Source: Lactobacillaceae bacterium (GTDB lineage: Bacteria > Bacillota > Bacilli > Lactobacillales > Lactobacillaceae). From it: a stretch of 44,077 bases of DNA. Of the stretch, positions 35,601 to 43,053 are shown one piece after another. Within the stretch, counting starts at the first letter, position 1. Every line of letters starts with the position of its first letter. Location of the stretch: contig CADFHB010000007.1 in NCBI GenBank assembly GCA_902834055.1, forward strand, positions 1 to 44,077, read 5' to 3'. Below the pieces are notes generated by a model. It ran no database searches, was not told where the DNA came from, and saw only the letters and a list, made by a program, of their open reading frames with translations. The translations under genes were made by a program, and so were the position numbers.

Positions 35601-37016
35601 ATGGATAATGCACCGGTACAAGAAGAACCACGCGATCTTGAAGCTGAAAAAGCAGTTCTCGGAGCTGCTTTTTTAAGTAAGAACGCGTTGGGCGATGCAA
35701 TGGAATATTTAGAGCCCCGTGACTTTTACCGGCGGGCTCACCAAATTATTTTTGAAAAGATGGTCGACCTGTATGAAGACGACCAACCGATCGACCCCAT
35801 CACGATGAATAGCGCTCTGCAAAAGGACAACCAGATGGAAAATGTCGGTGGGGCGACCTACATTGCCGAACTGGCGTCTTCGGTGCCTTCTGCCCGTGAC
35901 GTTGGCTACTACGCCAAGATTGTCCATGACAAGGCGACCCGGCGCCGGCTGATTGAGACGGCGACCAAGATCATTAATGAGGGTTATGCTGACGACCAGG
36001 GAATCGATGACCTGCTGGATTCAGCCGAGCGAGGAATTATGCAGGTTTCCGAGGGAAGCAGCCAGACCGACTTTAAAAAGATTTCATCAGTACTGGACGA
36101 ATCGTTGGCCCACATTGACGAATTATCTCAGAAGAAGACCGATGTTACTGGCCTTAAAACTGGGTATAAGCAACTCGACGAGATGACGACAGGGCTGCAT
36201 AAGGACGAGCTGGTGATCCTGGCGGCCCGTCCCGCAGTGGGGAAAACGGCTTTTGCGCTTAACATCGCCCAGAACGTGGCGACCCGGACTGATGAAGATG
36301 GTCAGCGGACGACGGTGGCGATCTTTAGCCTAGAAATGGGGGCCGAGTCCCTAGTTAACCGGATGCTTTGTGCGGAAGGAAATATTAACGCGAACCACCT
36401 GCGGACGGGGCAGTTGACCCCGGAAGAGTGGGAGAGCATGTATATGGCAATGGGGACCCTTTCCAATGCGCAGATCTACATTGACGATACGCCGGGAATT
36501 AAGGTTTCAGAAATCCGGGCCCGCTGTCGGCGCCTCGCTAAGGAAAAGGGGAATCTAGGATTAATCGTCATTGATTACCTCCAGCTGATTGAAGGGAATA
36601 ATCCGGATAACCGGCAGCAAGAAGTCTCGGAGATCTCCCGGCAGTTGAAGAAGCTGGCCAAGGAGCTAGAGGTGCCGGTAATCGCGTTATCCCAGCTTTC
36701 CCGGGGGGTCGAGCAGCGGCAAGATAAGCGGCCGGTACTGTCCGATATCCGTGAATCTGGGTCAATCGAACAGGATGCTGATATCGTCAGCTTTCTCTAC
36801 CGTGATGACTATTACGAGCACGAAGGGGACGATGATGATGAACAAGGCGGGGGTGGCGCCCAGCAGGAAGATGATGATGACGCTGCCAACGTTAGTGAAG
36901 TTGAAGTAATTATTGAAAAGAACCGGAGTGGTCCGCGGGGAACGGTCAAGCTGTTGTTTGCCAAGTCATACAATAAGTTTGCTTCCGTTGCCTATGTCCC
37001 GGAGGACCACCAATAA
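35601..37016 (+). CDS. dnaB: Replicative DNA helicase DnaB
   Basis: This hexameric helicase unwinds DNA at the replication fork and is called DnaC in Bacillus. It has 471 residues. The N-terminal domain begins DLEAEKAVLGAAFLSKNAL. The RecA-like domain has Walker A AARPAVGKTAFALNIAQ, Walker B LIVIDYLQLI and SGSIEQDADIVSFLYR. Between the YRDDYY motif and VEVIIEKNRSGPRGTVKL lies an extra acidic Asp/Glu/Gly-rich stretch of about 30 residues. AAGGAG precedes the ATG. Confidence 0.96.
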   Translation: MDNAPVQEEPRDLEAEKAVLGAAFLSKNALGDAMEYLEPRDFYRRAHQIIFEKMVDLYEDDQPIDPITMNSALQKDNQMENVGGATYIAELASSVPSARDVGYYAKIVHDKATRRRLIETATKIINEGYADDQGIDDLLDSAERGIMQVSEGSSQTDFKKISSVLDESLAHIDELSQKKTDVTGLKTGYKQLDEMTTGLHKDELVILAARPAVGKTAFALNIAQNVATRTDEDGQRTTVAIFSLEMGAESLVNRMLCAEGNINANHLRTGQLTPEEWESMYMAMGTLSNAQIYIDDTPGIKVSEIRARCRRLAKEKGNLGLIVIDYLQLIEGNNPDNRQQEVSEISRQLKKLAKELEVPVIALSQLSRGVEQRQDKRPVLSDIRESGSIEQDADIVSFLYRDDYYEHEGDDDDEQGGGGAQQEDDDDAANVSEVEVIIEKNRSGPRGTVKLLFAKSYNKFASVAYVPEDHQ

Positions 37017-37020
37017 AGTC

Positions 37021-37060
37021 AAAAATAGGGCTGGGGAAGATGAATTTCCAGCCTTATTTT
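37021..37060 (+). terminator. dnaB terminator
   Basis: AAAAATAGGGCTGG pairs with CCAGCCTTATTTT around an AT-containing inner part. It ends about 20 bp before the MFS gene start. Confidence 0.75.
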
Positions 37061-37082
37061 CAGCAATTAGGAGGTGGCAAGC

Positions 37083-38276
37083 GTGCAACAGACGGGTGGT
37101 ATTAAGCTTAAGTGGTTGCTGGTCAGCATGTTTATCAGTAGTATTGGTAACAGTTTTGTGTGGCCATTGACGACGATTTACATGCACGACCAACTCCATG
37201 AATCGTTGACGATGTCAGGAATTGTGCTCCTCTTTTATTCAGGGGCAAACGTGGTCGGCAGTTACATCAGCGGCCTCCTCTTTGACCGCCACAACCCCCA
37301 CTGGCTCCTTTTCGGCGGTACCGTGGTGGCGACAGTGGTAATTGCTATTTTGATCTTTTTTAACGGCTGGCCAATTTATGCGATCCTGTTGACCGCCATT
37401 GGCTTCTTTAATGGCTGGATCATTACTTTGATCAATTCCTACGCGACTAAGATTAGTCAGGACGGCCGTTACGTGTTTAGTATGCTATACTTTGCCAGTA
37501 ACCTGGGGATGGTGATTGGAACGACGATTGTTGGGCCCCTTTACCAATATGCCGGCGGTAGTGTTGCACCACTGTTTTCAATTACGGCGGCCTTTTACCT
37601 TGTCTTGGCGGCGATTGCCTTTTCGTGCTTTGGTGACGTAGCGCAACCAACAACTACTAAGCAACACCAGCAGCAGACGGGCACAGCACTGGCGATCCCC
37701 CAGGCTAACCTTTGGATTTGTTGGACCTTTTTTATCAGCCTATGCGTGATTTGGACCATGTATGAGCAGTGGTCGAGCAACCTATCCGTCTTTATGACCG
37801 AACAGGGAATTTCAATGACCAAGTATAGTCTCCTGTGGACGATTAATGGGGTCCTCGTGGTGGTTTCCCAGCTAGTCTTATCATGGTTAAGTCGCTGGTA
37901 CAACAATCCTTACATGTTGGTTTATATCGGGACGCTGACGATTGGCTTATCGTTTGTCCTCCTCTTGGCAGCCAAGTCATATGGTTGGTATATCCTGGCA
38001 ATGGTGGTACTAACGATTGGGGAGGCAACGGTGATCCCGACGATGCCAGCAATCGTCAATAGTCTGTCTCCGGTCGCGGTAAAGGGTAAGTATCAGGGGA
38101 TCCTGAATGCTTACTCGTCGTTAGGAAAGGCAATTGGTCCCTTGTTTGGTGGACTGGTGATTGGTGCTGCATCCTATCACTTCTTATTCATTGTTTGCGC
38201 AGTTGCAATTTTTGCAGTTGAAGCAATGATCTTACTGGTGGTCTTATTGAAGCGGCCGCAAACAAAGACATATTAG
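37083..38276 (+). CDS. MFS transporter (drug-efflux-like)
   Basis: This is a 12-helix major facilitator superfamily protein of 397 residues, probably an exporter of the MdtG/YttB type. The loop 2-3 signature reads SYISGLLFDRHNPHWLLFGG, with the conserved Gly and Asp-Arg pair. A second related signature lies at the start of the C-terminal half, and a cytosolic Gln/Thr-rich linker (KQHQQQTGTALA) separates the two. The GTG at 37083 is chosen because AGGAGG ends eight bases upstream; the GTG at 37074 overlaps that site. The substrate is unknown. Confidence 0.85.
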   Translation: MQQTGGIKLKWLLVSMFISSIGNSFVWPLTTIYMHDQLHESLTMSGIVLLFYSGANVVGSYISGLLFDRHNPHWLLFGGTVVATVVIAILIFFNGWPIYAILLTAIGFFNGWIITLINSYATKISQDGRYVFSMLYFASNLGMVIGTTIVGPLYQYAGGSVAPLFSITAAFYLVLAAIAFSCFGDVAQPTTTKQHQQQTGTALAIPQANLWICWTFFISLCVIWTMYEQWSSNLSVFMTEQGISMTKYSLLWTINGVLVVVSQLVLSWLSRWYNNPYMLVYIGTLTIGLSFVLLLAAKSYGWYILAMVVLTIGEATVIPTMPAIVNSLSPVAVKGKYQGILNAYSSLGKAIGPLFGGLVIGAASYHFLFIVCAVAIFAVEAMILLVVLLKRPQTKTY

Positions 38277-38305
38277 GGCTGCTATACAGCTTGTTAAATA
38301 AAATT

Positions 38306-38345
38306 AAGCAGTTAAGGACTTGCTAAGCGCTAACTGCTTTTTTTG
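38306..38345 (+). terminator. MFS gene terminator
   Basis: AAGCAGTTA (38306-38314) pairs with TAACTGCTT (38331-38339), followed by a T-rich tail. Confidence 0.9.
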
Positions 38346-38559
38346 TTTTTTAAAATAACTTTTTGAACAAATAGATGATCAATTCATCATACGTTAAGTT
38401 TAAAGTTTCACAAGAATTAGTAGCAATCAGACATACTCTAAGTACATGTGTAACAATTGCTATAAAACCAACCGGTACCATAAAAGCTAACATTCGGCAA
38501 ACTTTGTGATAGTTTAAACATCGTAAAGCGATTGCAATTATTTAAGGAGATGTATTGTT
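38346..38559 (+). promoter_or_regulatory. Regulatory region upstream of the adh-aldh pair
   Basis: No gene is seen here. TGC-TATAAA (38458-38466) is a plausible extended -10, which would give a leader of about 85 nt. TTTCACAA and TTTGTGAT, which resemble Rex half-sites, occur about 100 bp apart rather than as one palindrome. GTTTAAAC and an ATCG/CGAT dyad lie near the gene. AAGGAG lies just before the ATG at 38560. Confidence 0.4.
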
Positions 38560-39681
38560 ATGAAAATCAAAGCTGCTGTTGTAGATAAGAAAGGTGCAAA
38601 GTTTGATATTCGTGACGACGTTGAATTAGCTGACATGCAAGCTGACGACCTCCAAGTTCACATGGTCGCAACTGGTATTTGCCACTCCGATGAAGCCCTT
38701 CGTAAGGGTGATGCCGAAATTGGTTACCCAATTATCTTAGGACACGAAGGTTCCGGGATTGTTGAAAAGGTTGGTCCTGAAGTTAAGGACTTCAAGCCTG
38801 GTGACCACGTAATCCTGTCATTCTATGGTTGTGGTAACTGTATCAACTGCTTGAAGGGTAAACCAACGAAGTGCTTGAACTACGCTGCTAACAACTTGTC
38901 AGGTGTTCGTCCTGACGGCAGTGCCCACTTCACTGAAGATGGCCACCAAGTTGATGACATGTTTGACCAATCATCATTCACGACGACCACCGTTGTTCGT
39001 GAACGGAATGCGGTTAAGGTACCTAAGGACCTTGACTTGCGGAAGCTTGGACCGCTGGGCTGTGGTTACGTAACTGGTTCTGGGACCGTCTTCAACACCT
39101 TGAAGCCTGAACCAGGTTCCACCATTGCCGTAACTGGTACTGGGGCCGTTGGCTTGGCTGCTATGATGGCTGGTAAGATTTCTGGCTGCACGAAGGTTAT
39201 CGCAATTGACCGTGTTCCAGAACGGCTGAACCTCGCCAAGGAATTGGGTGCTACTGACGCTATCAACACTAACGACGAAGACATGGTTAAGGCTATCCAA
39301 AAGCTGACCGATGGCAAGGGTGTTGACTACATCGTTGATACCACTGGTGTTACTAAGGTTATGCAAGACGCTATCCAAGCCTTAGCACAAGGTGGTGTTC
39401 TGGCTGCCATTGCCGTTACTGCTCAACACATCGACGTTAACACTTGGAACGACCTTTGCCCAGCTGACCGGACAATCGTTGGTGTTAACATGGGTGACTC
39501 AATTCCACAAGTTGACATTCCACGTCTGATTGAATTCTACAAGCTCGGCATGTTCGACTTCGACAAGACCGAAAAGTTCTACGACTTCGACCAAATCAAC
39601 GAAGCCAACGCTGACTCTGTATCTGGCAAGACCATCAAGCCAGTTCTGATCATCGACAAGGACTACAAGCCCGGCGAATAA
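38560..39681 (+). CDS. Zinc-dependent NAD(P) alcohol dehydrogenase
   Basis: This medium-chain dehydrogenase interconverts alcohols and aldehydes. It has 373 residues. Catalytic zinc ligands lie in GICHSDEA and ILGHEGSGIVEKVG. The structural-zinc Cys quartet is CGNCINCLKGKPTKC. The NAD-binding motif is TGTGAVGLAAMMAG, with an acidic Asp at the end of the next strand (IAIDRVPERL), favouring NAD. Family resemblance is to aryl-alcohol or class III-like enzymes. Codon use is strongly biased (GGT, CCA, AAG, GAC), unlike its neighbours, which suggests high expression. It is followed 58 bp later by an aldehyde dehydrogenase, so the two probably act in sequence. Confidence 0.92.
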   Translation: MKIKAAVVDKKGAKFDIRDDVELADMQADDLQVHMVATGICHSDEALRKGDAEIGYPIILGHEGSGIVEKVGPEVKDFKPGDHVILSFYGCGNCINCLKGKPTKCLNYAANNLSGVRPDGSAHFTEDGHQVDDMFDQSSFTTTTVVRERNAVKVPKDLDLRKLGPLGCGYVTGSGTVFNTLKPEPGSTIAVTGTGAVGLAAMMAGKISGCTKVIAIDRVPERLNLAKELGATDAINTNDEDMVKAIQKLTDGKGVDYIVDTTGVTKVMQDAIQALAQGGVLAAIAVTAQHIDVNTWNDLCPADRTIVGVNMGDSIPQVDIPRLIEFYKLGMFDFDKTEKFYDFDQINEANADSVSGKTIKPVLIIDKDYKPGE

Positions 39682-39739
39682 TTTGCCCAGTAAAGTTGGT
39701 TTAAGGCATTAGATAGTACGCTTGAAAGGAAGCAATAAA

Positions 39740-41191
39740 ATGGCTACACCACACTACAAGATGTACATTAATGGTAAATTTGTTGATACAGATTCAGGTG
39801 AAAAGATTACCGTCATTAGTCCAAATGATGAAGCTGTCTTAGGGACCGTGCCAAGTGCGACGGTGGAAGAAACGCGGCAAGCAATCGACGCGGCCACTGA
39901 AGCCGAAAAGACTTGGCACCGGGTACCTGCACCAACCCGGGGGATGTACCTTCACAAGCTGGCGGAAGAAATTCGCAAGGATCCTGAACCGTGGATCAAG
40001 AATTTGCAAGTTGAGCAAGGTAAGATTCGTTCACTGGCTGAGACTGAAGTAAACTTCACCGCTGACTACTTTGACTACATGGCAGCAGCTGGTCGGACTT
40101 ACAAGGGTGAGGTTATTCAATCCGATAACAAGGATGAGACGATTCTGTTGAAGCGGATGCCAATTGGTGTCATCGCTGGTATCCTGCCGTGGAACTTCCC
40201 ATTCTTCCTGATTGCCCGGAAGATGGCCCCAGCTTTGGTAACTGGTAACACAATCGTATTGAAGCCAAGTTCTGACACCCCAATTGGTGCCCTTGAATTT
40301 GCTAAGCTCTGTGACAAGGTTGGTATCCCAGCCGGGGTTGTAAACTTTGTTACTGGACCAGGCTCGGTTGTTGGGAACGAACTTTCCAAGAACCCTAAGA
40401 TCGGCATGGCCAGCTTGACTGGTTCTGTTGGCGCTGGTAAGCGGATCATGGCTGCCGCAGCTGACCACGTTGGTGAAGTTTCCCTTGAATTAGGTGGGAA
40501 CGCTCCAGCTGTTGTTTGTGACGATGCTGATTTAGACGAAGCCGTTAACGACATCATCAACTCACGGTTCGACAACAACGGTGAACTTTGCAACAACGTT
40601 CAACGGGTATACGTCCAAGAAAACGTTGCTGACGAATTCATGGAAAAGCTGACTGCTGCTGTTAAGAAGATCACTGTTGGCGACACGGTTAAGAACCCTA
40701 AGATTGGCATGGGTCCACTGATCAACAAGGCCGCCCTTGAGAAGGTTGACAGCCAAGTAAAGCAAGCTGTTAAGGAAGGTGCCAAGGTTGTTACCGGTGG
40801 TAAGCCAGTTGACGGCAAGGGCTTCTTCTACGAACCAACAATCTTGACCAATGTCAAGCAGGATGGTTCTGCTATCCAAGACGAAATCTTCGGTCCAGTT
40901 CTGCCAGTTATGACCTTCAAGACCCTTGAAGAAGCCGTTGACATGTGCAACGACAGCACGATGGGCCTGACCTCTGGTATCTTTACCAAGAGCCTTGACC
41001 GGGCAGCCTACGCTGTTAACGAAATTCAAGCCGGTGAAACCTACGTCAACCGGAACTACTTCGAAGCTATGCAAGGTTACCACGCTGGTGTTAAGGAATC
41101 TGGTATCGGTGGTTCTGACGGTATGCACGGTATCCTTGAATGCACTGACACGAAGGTTGTTTACATCCAACGGCACCCTGAAGACATCTAA
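39740..41191 (+). CDS. NAD-dependent aldehyde dehydrogenase (AldA-like)
   Basis: This oxidises an aldehyde to its acid. It has 483 residues, the standard length. Cofactor and active-site motifs are PWNFPFFLIARKMAPAL, the Glu motif LELGGNAPAVV and the catalytic Cys in NNGELCNNVQRVYV. EIFGPVLPV follows. It resembles lactaldehyde/succinate-semialdehyde enzymes; the substrate is not fixed by sequence. The ATG at 39740 has AAGGA upstream, and the in-frame ATG at 39722 has none. Codon bias is high, as in the preceding alcohol dehydrogenase, consistent with one strongly expressed operon. Confidence 0.92.
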   Translation: MATPHYKMYINGKFVDTDSGEKITVISPNDEAVLGTVPSATVEETRQAIDAATEAEKTWHRVPAPTRGMYLHKLAEEIRKDPEPWIKNLQVEQGKIRSLAETEVNFTADYFDYMAAAGRTYKGEVIQSDNKDETILLKRMPIGVIAGILPWNFPFFLIARKMAPALVTGNTIVLKPSSDTPIGALEFAKLCDKVGIPAGVVNFVTGPGSVVGNELSKNPKIGMASLTGSVGAGKRIMAAAADHVGEVSLELGGNAPAVVCDDADLDEAVNDIINSRFDNNGELCNNVQRVYVQENVADEFMEKLTAAVKKITVGDTVKNPKIGMGPLINKAALEKVDSQVKQAVKEGAKVVTGGKPVDGKGFFYEPTILTNVKQDGSAIQDEIFGPVLPVMTFKTLEEAVDMCNDSTMGLTSGIFTKSLDRAAYAVNEIQAGETYVNRNYFEAMQGYHAGVKESGIGGSDGMHGILECTDTKVVYIQRHPEDI

Positions 41192-41222
41192 CACTTCTCC
41201 TTTTATATACTAAGTATCTCCT

Positions 41223-41262
41223 AAAAAAGGGGGCACGACATTAGGCCGTGCCCCCTTTCTTT
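41223..41262. terminator. Bidirectional terminator after the aldehyde dehydrogenase
   Basis: AAAAAAGGGGGCACG pairs with CGTGCCCCCTTTCTTT. It also serves the convergent cystine symporter gene, whose stop is about 30 bp away. Confidence 0.9.
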
Positions 41263-41294
41263 AGGTATAATGTTTGGAAAGATTTCCCGGGAAA

Positions 41295-42680
41295 TTACAG
41301 CTCGTTAGCAACGATCTTGGAGCGGTCACCGAGCTTATCGTGGTCCAGCTCACTCATATTTTTGGCGGTTACCACCCCGGCGAGGATGGAATCATTGACG
41401 TTTAGGGCCGTCCGAGCCATGTCGATGATTGGGTCAATGGCAATTAGGACCCCCATGATGGCGACCGGCAGGTTCAACGTCCCGAGGACCATCAGGGCCG
41501 TAAAGGTAGCCCCACCACCAACGCCAGCGACCCCAAAGGAGGCAATGACGTCGATGGCAATTAGGGTTAAGATGAACTGCCAAGAGAAAACGTTGATGCC
41601 GACAGTTGGTGCAATAATGGTGGCAACCATTGATGGGTAGATTCCGGCACAGCCGTTTTGCCCAATTGTTAACCCAAAGCTGGCAGCAAAGTTAGCGACG
41701 GAGGAACTAATCCCCAGCGAGTCGCGTTGGATTTTAACGTTTAATGGCAATGTTCCGGCACTCGTCCGCGAAGTGAAGGCGAAGATTAGTGCTGGCCATG
41801 CCTTCTTGTAGTAAGTGACCGGGTTAATGCGGTTGGCGGCCAAGATGAGGGTGTGGACGATAAACATAGCGGCAATCGCTACGTAGGCGGCAACGATAAA
41901 GGTTCCTAATTTAGCAATGGAGGTAAAACTGCTGGTGGCGGTGGCCTTGACCATCAGGGCGAAAATACCGTACGGGGTCAGCTCAAGAACCATCTTTACT
42001 AAGCGGCTGACAATTGCTTGTAAGGCCGCGATTCCCTTGGCAAAAATCCGGGCCTCTTCTGGCTGGTGGTCACGGAGCCACAGGAAGGCCACTCCGACCA
42101 TTAGGGAGAAGATTACGACGGCAATGGTGCTGGAAGACCGGGTGCCGGCGAAGTCAGCGAAGATGTTGGTGGGTAAAAGGTTGGTAATCTGCTGGGGCAG
42201 GGTCAGGCCCTTTAACGTGGCCTGGTGGGTCTTAATGGCGTCAATGGCCGTTGAGTTGGCCGCCATCCCCTTGATAAAGCTCGCCCCTTGGAGGTTAAAA
42301 GCTAAAACACTCATGATACCGATAAAGGAAGCGACGGCGGTAGTCGAAAGAAGGACGCCCAAGACGTTGGTAGTCATCTTCTTCAGGTTAGTCCGTTTCT
42401 TTAGGCGGGTGAAGGCGCCCACCAGGGAAACGAAGACCAGGGGGATCACCAGCATCTGCAGGAGGGCGATGTAGCCGTTGCCGACAATGTTGATCCAATC
42501 AATGGCCGTTGTGGCGGTTTTGCTGGTGGGCCCATAGGTGAGCTGAATGACGGCGCCACCGATAATGCCCAAGACCAGGGACAAAAAGACCAGCTTGTTA
42601 AAGCCCCAGTGGCGACGGTGAAGGTAAATCATGCCGGCCATGATGGCGGCGGCAATGATGATAATGATTAGTGCTTGCAT
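41295..42680 (-). CDS. tcyP: L-cystine symporter, TcyP type (DAACS family)
   Basis: This sodium- or proton-coupled symporter of the dicarboxylate/amino acid:cation family has 461 residues, the length of Bacillus TcyP. It starts MQALIIIIIAAAIMAGMIYL, then HRRHWGFNKLVF. Family-defining blocks are LLQMLVIPLVFVSLV, FTSRTSAGTLPLNVK and FAASFGLTIGQNGCAGIYPS, the last being characteristic of the TcyP/YdjN branch. The ATG at 42680 has GAGAG upstream; the longer start at 42716 has no binding site and would begin close to the terminator hairpin. Its leader carries a Cys-rich ORF and an intrinsic terminator, which supports both the cystine assignment and cysteine-responsive control. Confidence 0.9.
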   Translation of the reverse strand: MQALIIIIIAAAIMAGMIYLHRRHWGFNKLVFLSLVLGIIGGAVIQLTYGPTSKTATTAIDWINIVGNGYIALLQMLVIPLVFVSLVGAFTRLKKRTNLKKMTTNVLGVLLSTTAVASFIGIMSVLAFNLQGASFIKGMAANSTAIDAIKTHQATLKGLTLPQQITNLLPTNIFADFAGTRSSSTIAVVIFSLMVGVAFLWLRDHQPEEARIFAKGIAALQAIVSRLVKMVLELTPYGIFALMVKATATSSFTSIAKLGTFIVAAYVAIAAMFIVHTLILAANRINPVTYYKKAWPALIFAFTSRTSAGTLPLNVKIQRDSLGISSSVANFAASFGLTIGQNGCAGIYPSMVATIIAPTVGINVFSWQFILTLIAIDVIASFGVAGVGGGATFTALMVLGTLNLPVAIMGVLIAIDPIIDMARTALNVNDSILAGVVTAKNMSELDHDKLGDRSKIVANEL

Positions 42681-42731
42681 TTTAATGCTCTCTTTCTTTA
42701 ATTTACATAATTCCATAATTCGTTTAGCAAC

Positions 42732-42770
42732 AAAAAAGAGTCCCCAGTGCGCGCACTCTGAGAACTCTTA
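42732..42770 (-). terminator. Intrinsic terminator in the tcyP leader
   Basis: On the minus strand AGAGTTCTC and GGGGACTCT pair, with two T-G wobbles, around an inner AGTGC-GC-GCACT stem. Six T follow. It lies about 50 bp upstream of the tcyP start and downstream of the leader promoter, so it must be overcome for tcyP expression. Confidence 0.85.
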
Positions 42771-42795
42771 CTTGGAAAATATTTGTAACGGAAAA

Positions 42796-42928
42796 GCTAC
42801 TTGTTGTTAACTTTGCCGTCTTCCCGCTGAGTAATCATAGGGTAACGCAAATAGCATGTTGGCATTCGCACAACATGCACAACAAGTAGCAGCCTTGGCA
42901 AAAATTGCGTTAGTCATAATGATTACTC
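42796..42928 (-). promoter_or_regulatory. Folding leader with alternative stems (candidate Cys attenuator)
   Basis: Three perfect inverted repeats are nested: 42919-42928 with 42829-42838 (10 bp, including the binding site of the leader ORF), 42905-42912 with 42843-42850 (8 bp), and 42871-42878 with 42854-42861 (8 bp). A fourth, 42879-42890 with 42796-42807 (12 bp), joins codons 10-13 (Ala-Thr-Cys-Cys) to the stop region of the leader ORF and crosses the outer stems. The two folds therefore compete, or form a pseudoknot. The stems are read directly from sequence; the switching role is inferred. Confidence 0.75.
42807..42917 (-). CDS. Cys-rich leader peptide of tcyP
   Basis: A 36-codon ORF begins MTNAIFAKAATCCACCANAN and ends YDYSAGRRQS. 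The start ATG at 42917 has AAGGGAG at good spacing and lies about 28 bp after the predicted transcription start. Four Cys codons (all TGT) come as two pairs at codons 12-13 and 15-16, a density far above chance. It lies between a strong promoter and an intrinsic terminator upstream of a cystine transporter. The most likely role is a regulatory leader whose translation senses charged tRNA-Cys. A functional small Cys-rich peptide (metal-binding or signalling) remains possible. Confidence 0.75.
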   Translation of the reverse strand: MTNAIFAKAATCCACCANANMLFALPYDYSAGRRQS

Positions 42929-42951
42929 CCTTCGTTTCTAAACTTGGCTAT

Positions 42952-42980
42952 ACTATACCGGCTTGGTTACTTTTTGTCAA
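42952..42980 (-). promoter_or_regulatory. Near-consensus promoter of the tcyP leader
   Basis: On the minus strand TTGACA (42980-42975), a 17-bp spacer and TATAGT (42957-42952) form a strong promoter. Transcription would begin near 42945, giving a leader of about 265 nt to the tcyP start. Confidence 0.8.
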
Positions 42981-43053
42981 CAACAAAAGATAATTAATCC
43001 GGGAGTGGTCTTTTGGTATAGGATTAAGGTAAGACGAAAAAGGAGGAACAATA

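Noticed and set aside
38395..38520. Rex operator upstream of the alcohol dehydrogenase
   Set aside because: TTTCACAA and TTTGTGAT half-sites are about 100 bp apart and in the wrong arrangement; a Rex site is one compact palindrome.
38521..38545. CcpA cre site near the alcohol dehydrogenase start
   Set aside because: The core AAAGCGATTGCA matches the right part of the consensus, but the first three positions mismatch.
42680..42950. A T-box riboswitch in the tcyP leader
   Set aside because: The leader has a Cys-rich ORF and a terminator but no recognisable T-box sequence (AGGGUGGNACCGCG-like) and no clear specifier stem, so the attenuator model fits better.
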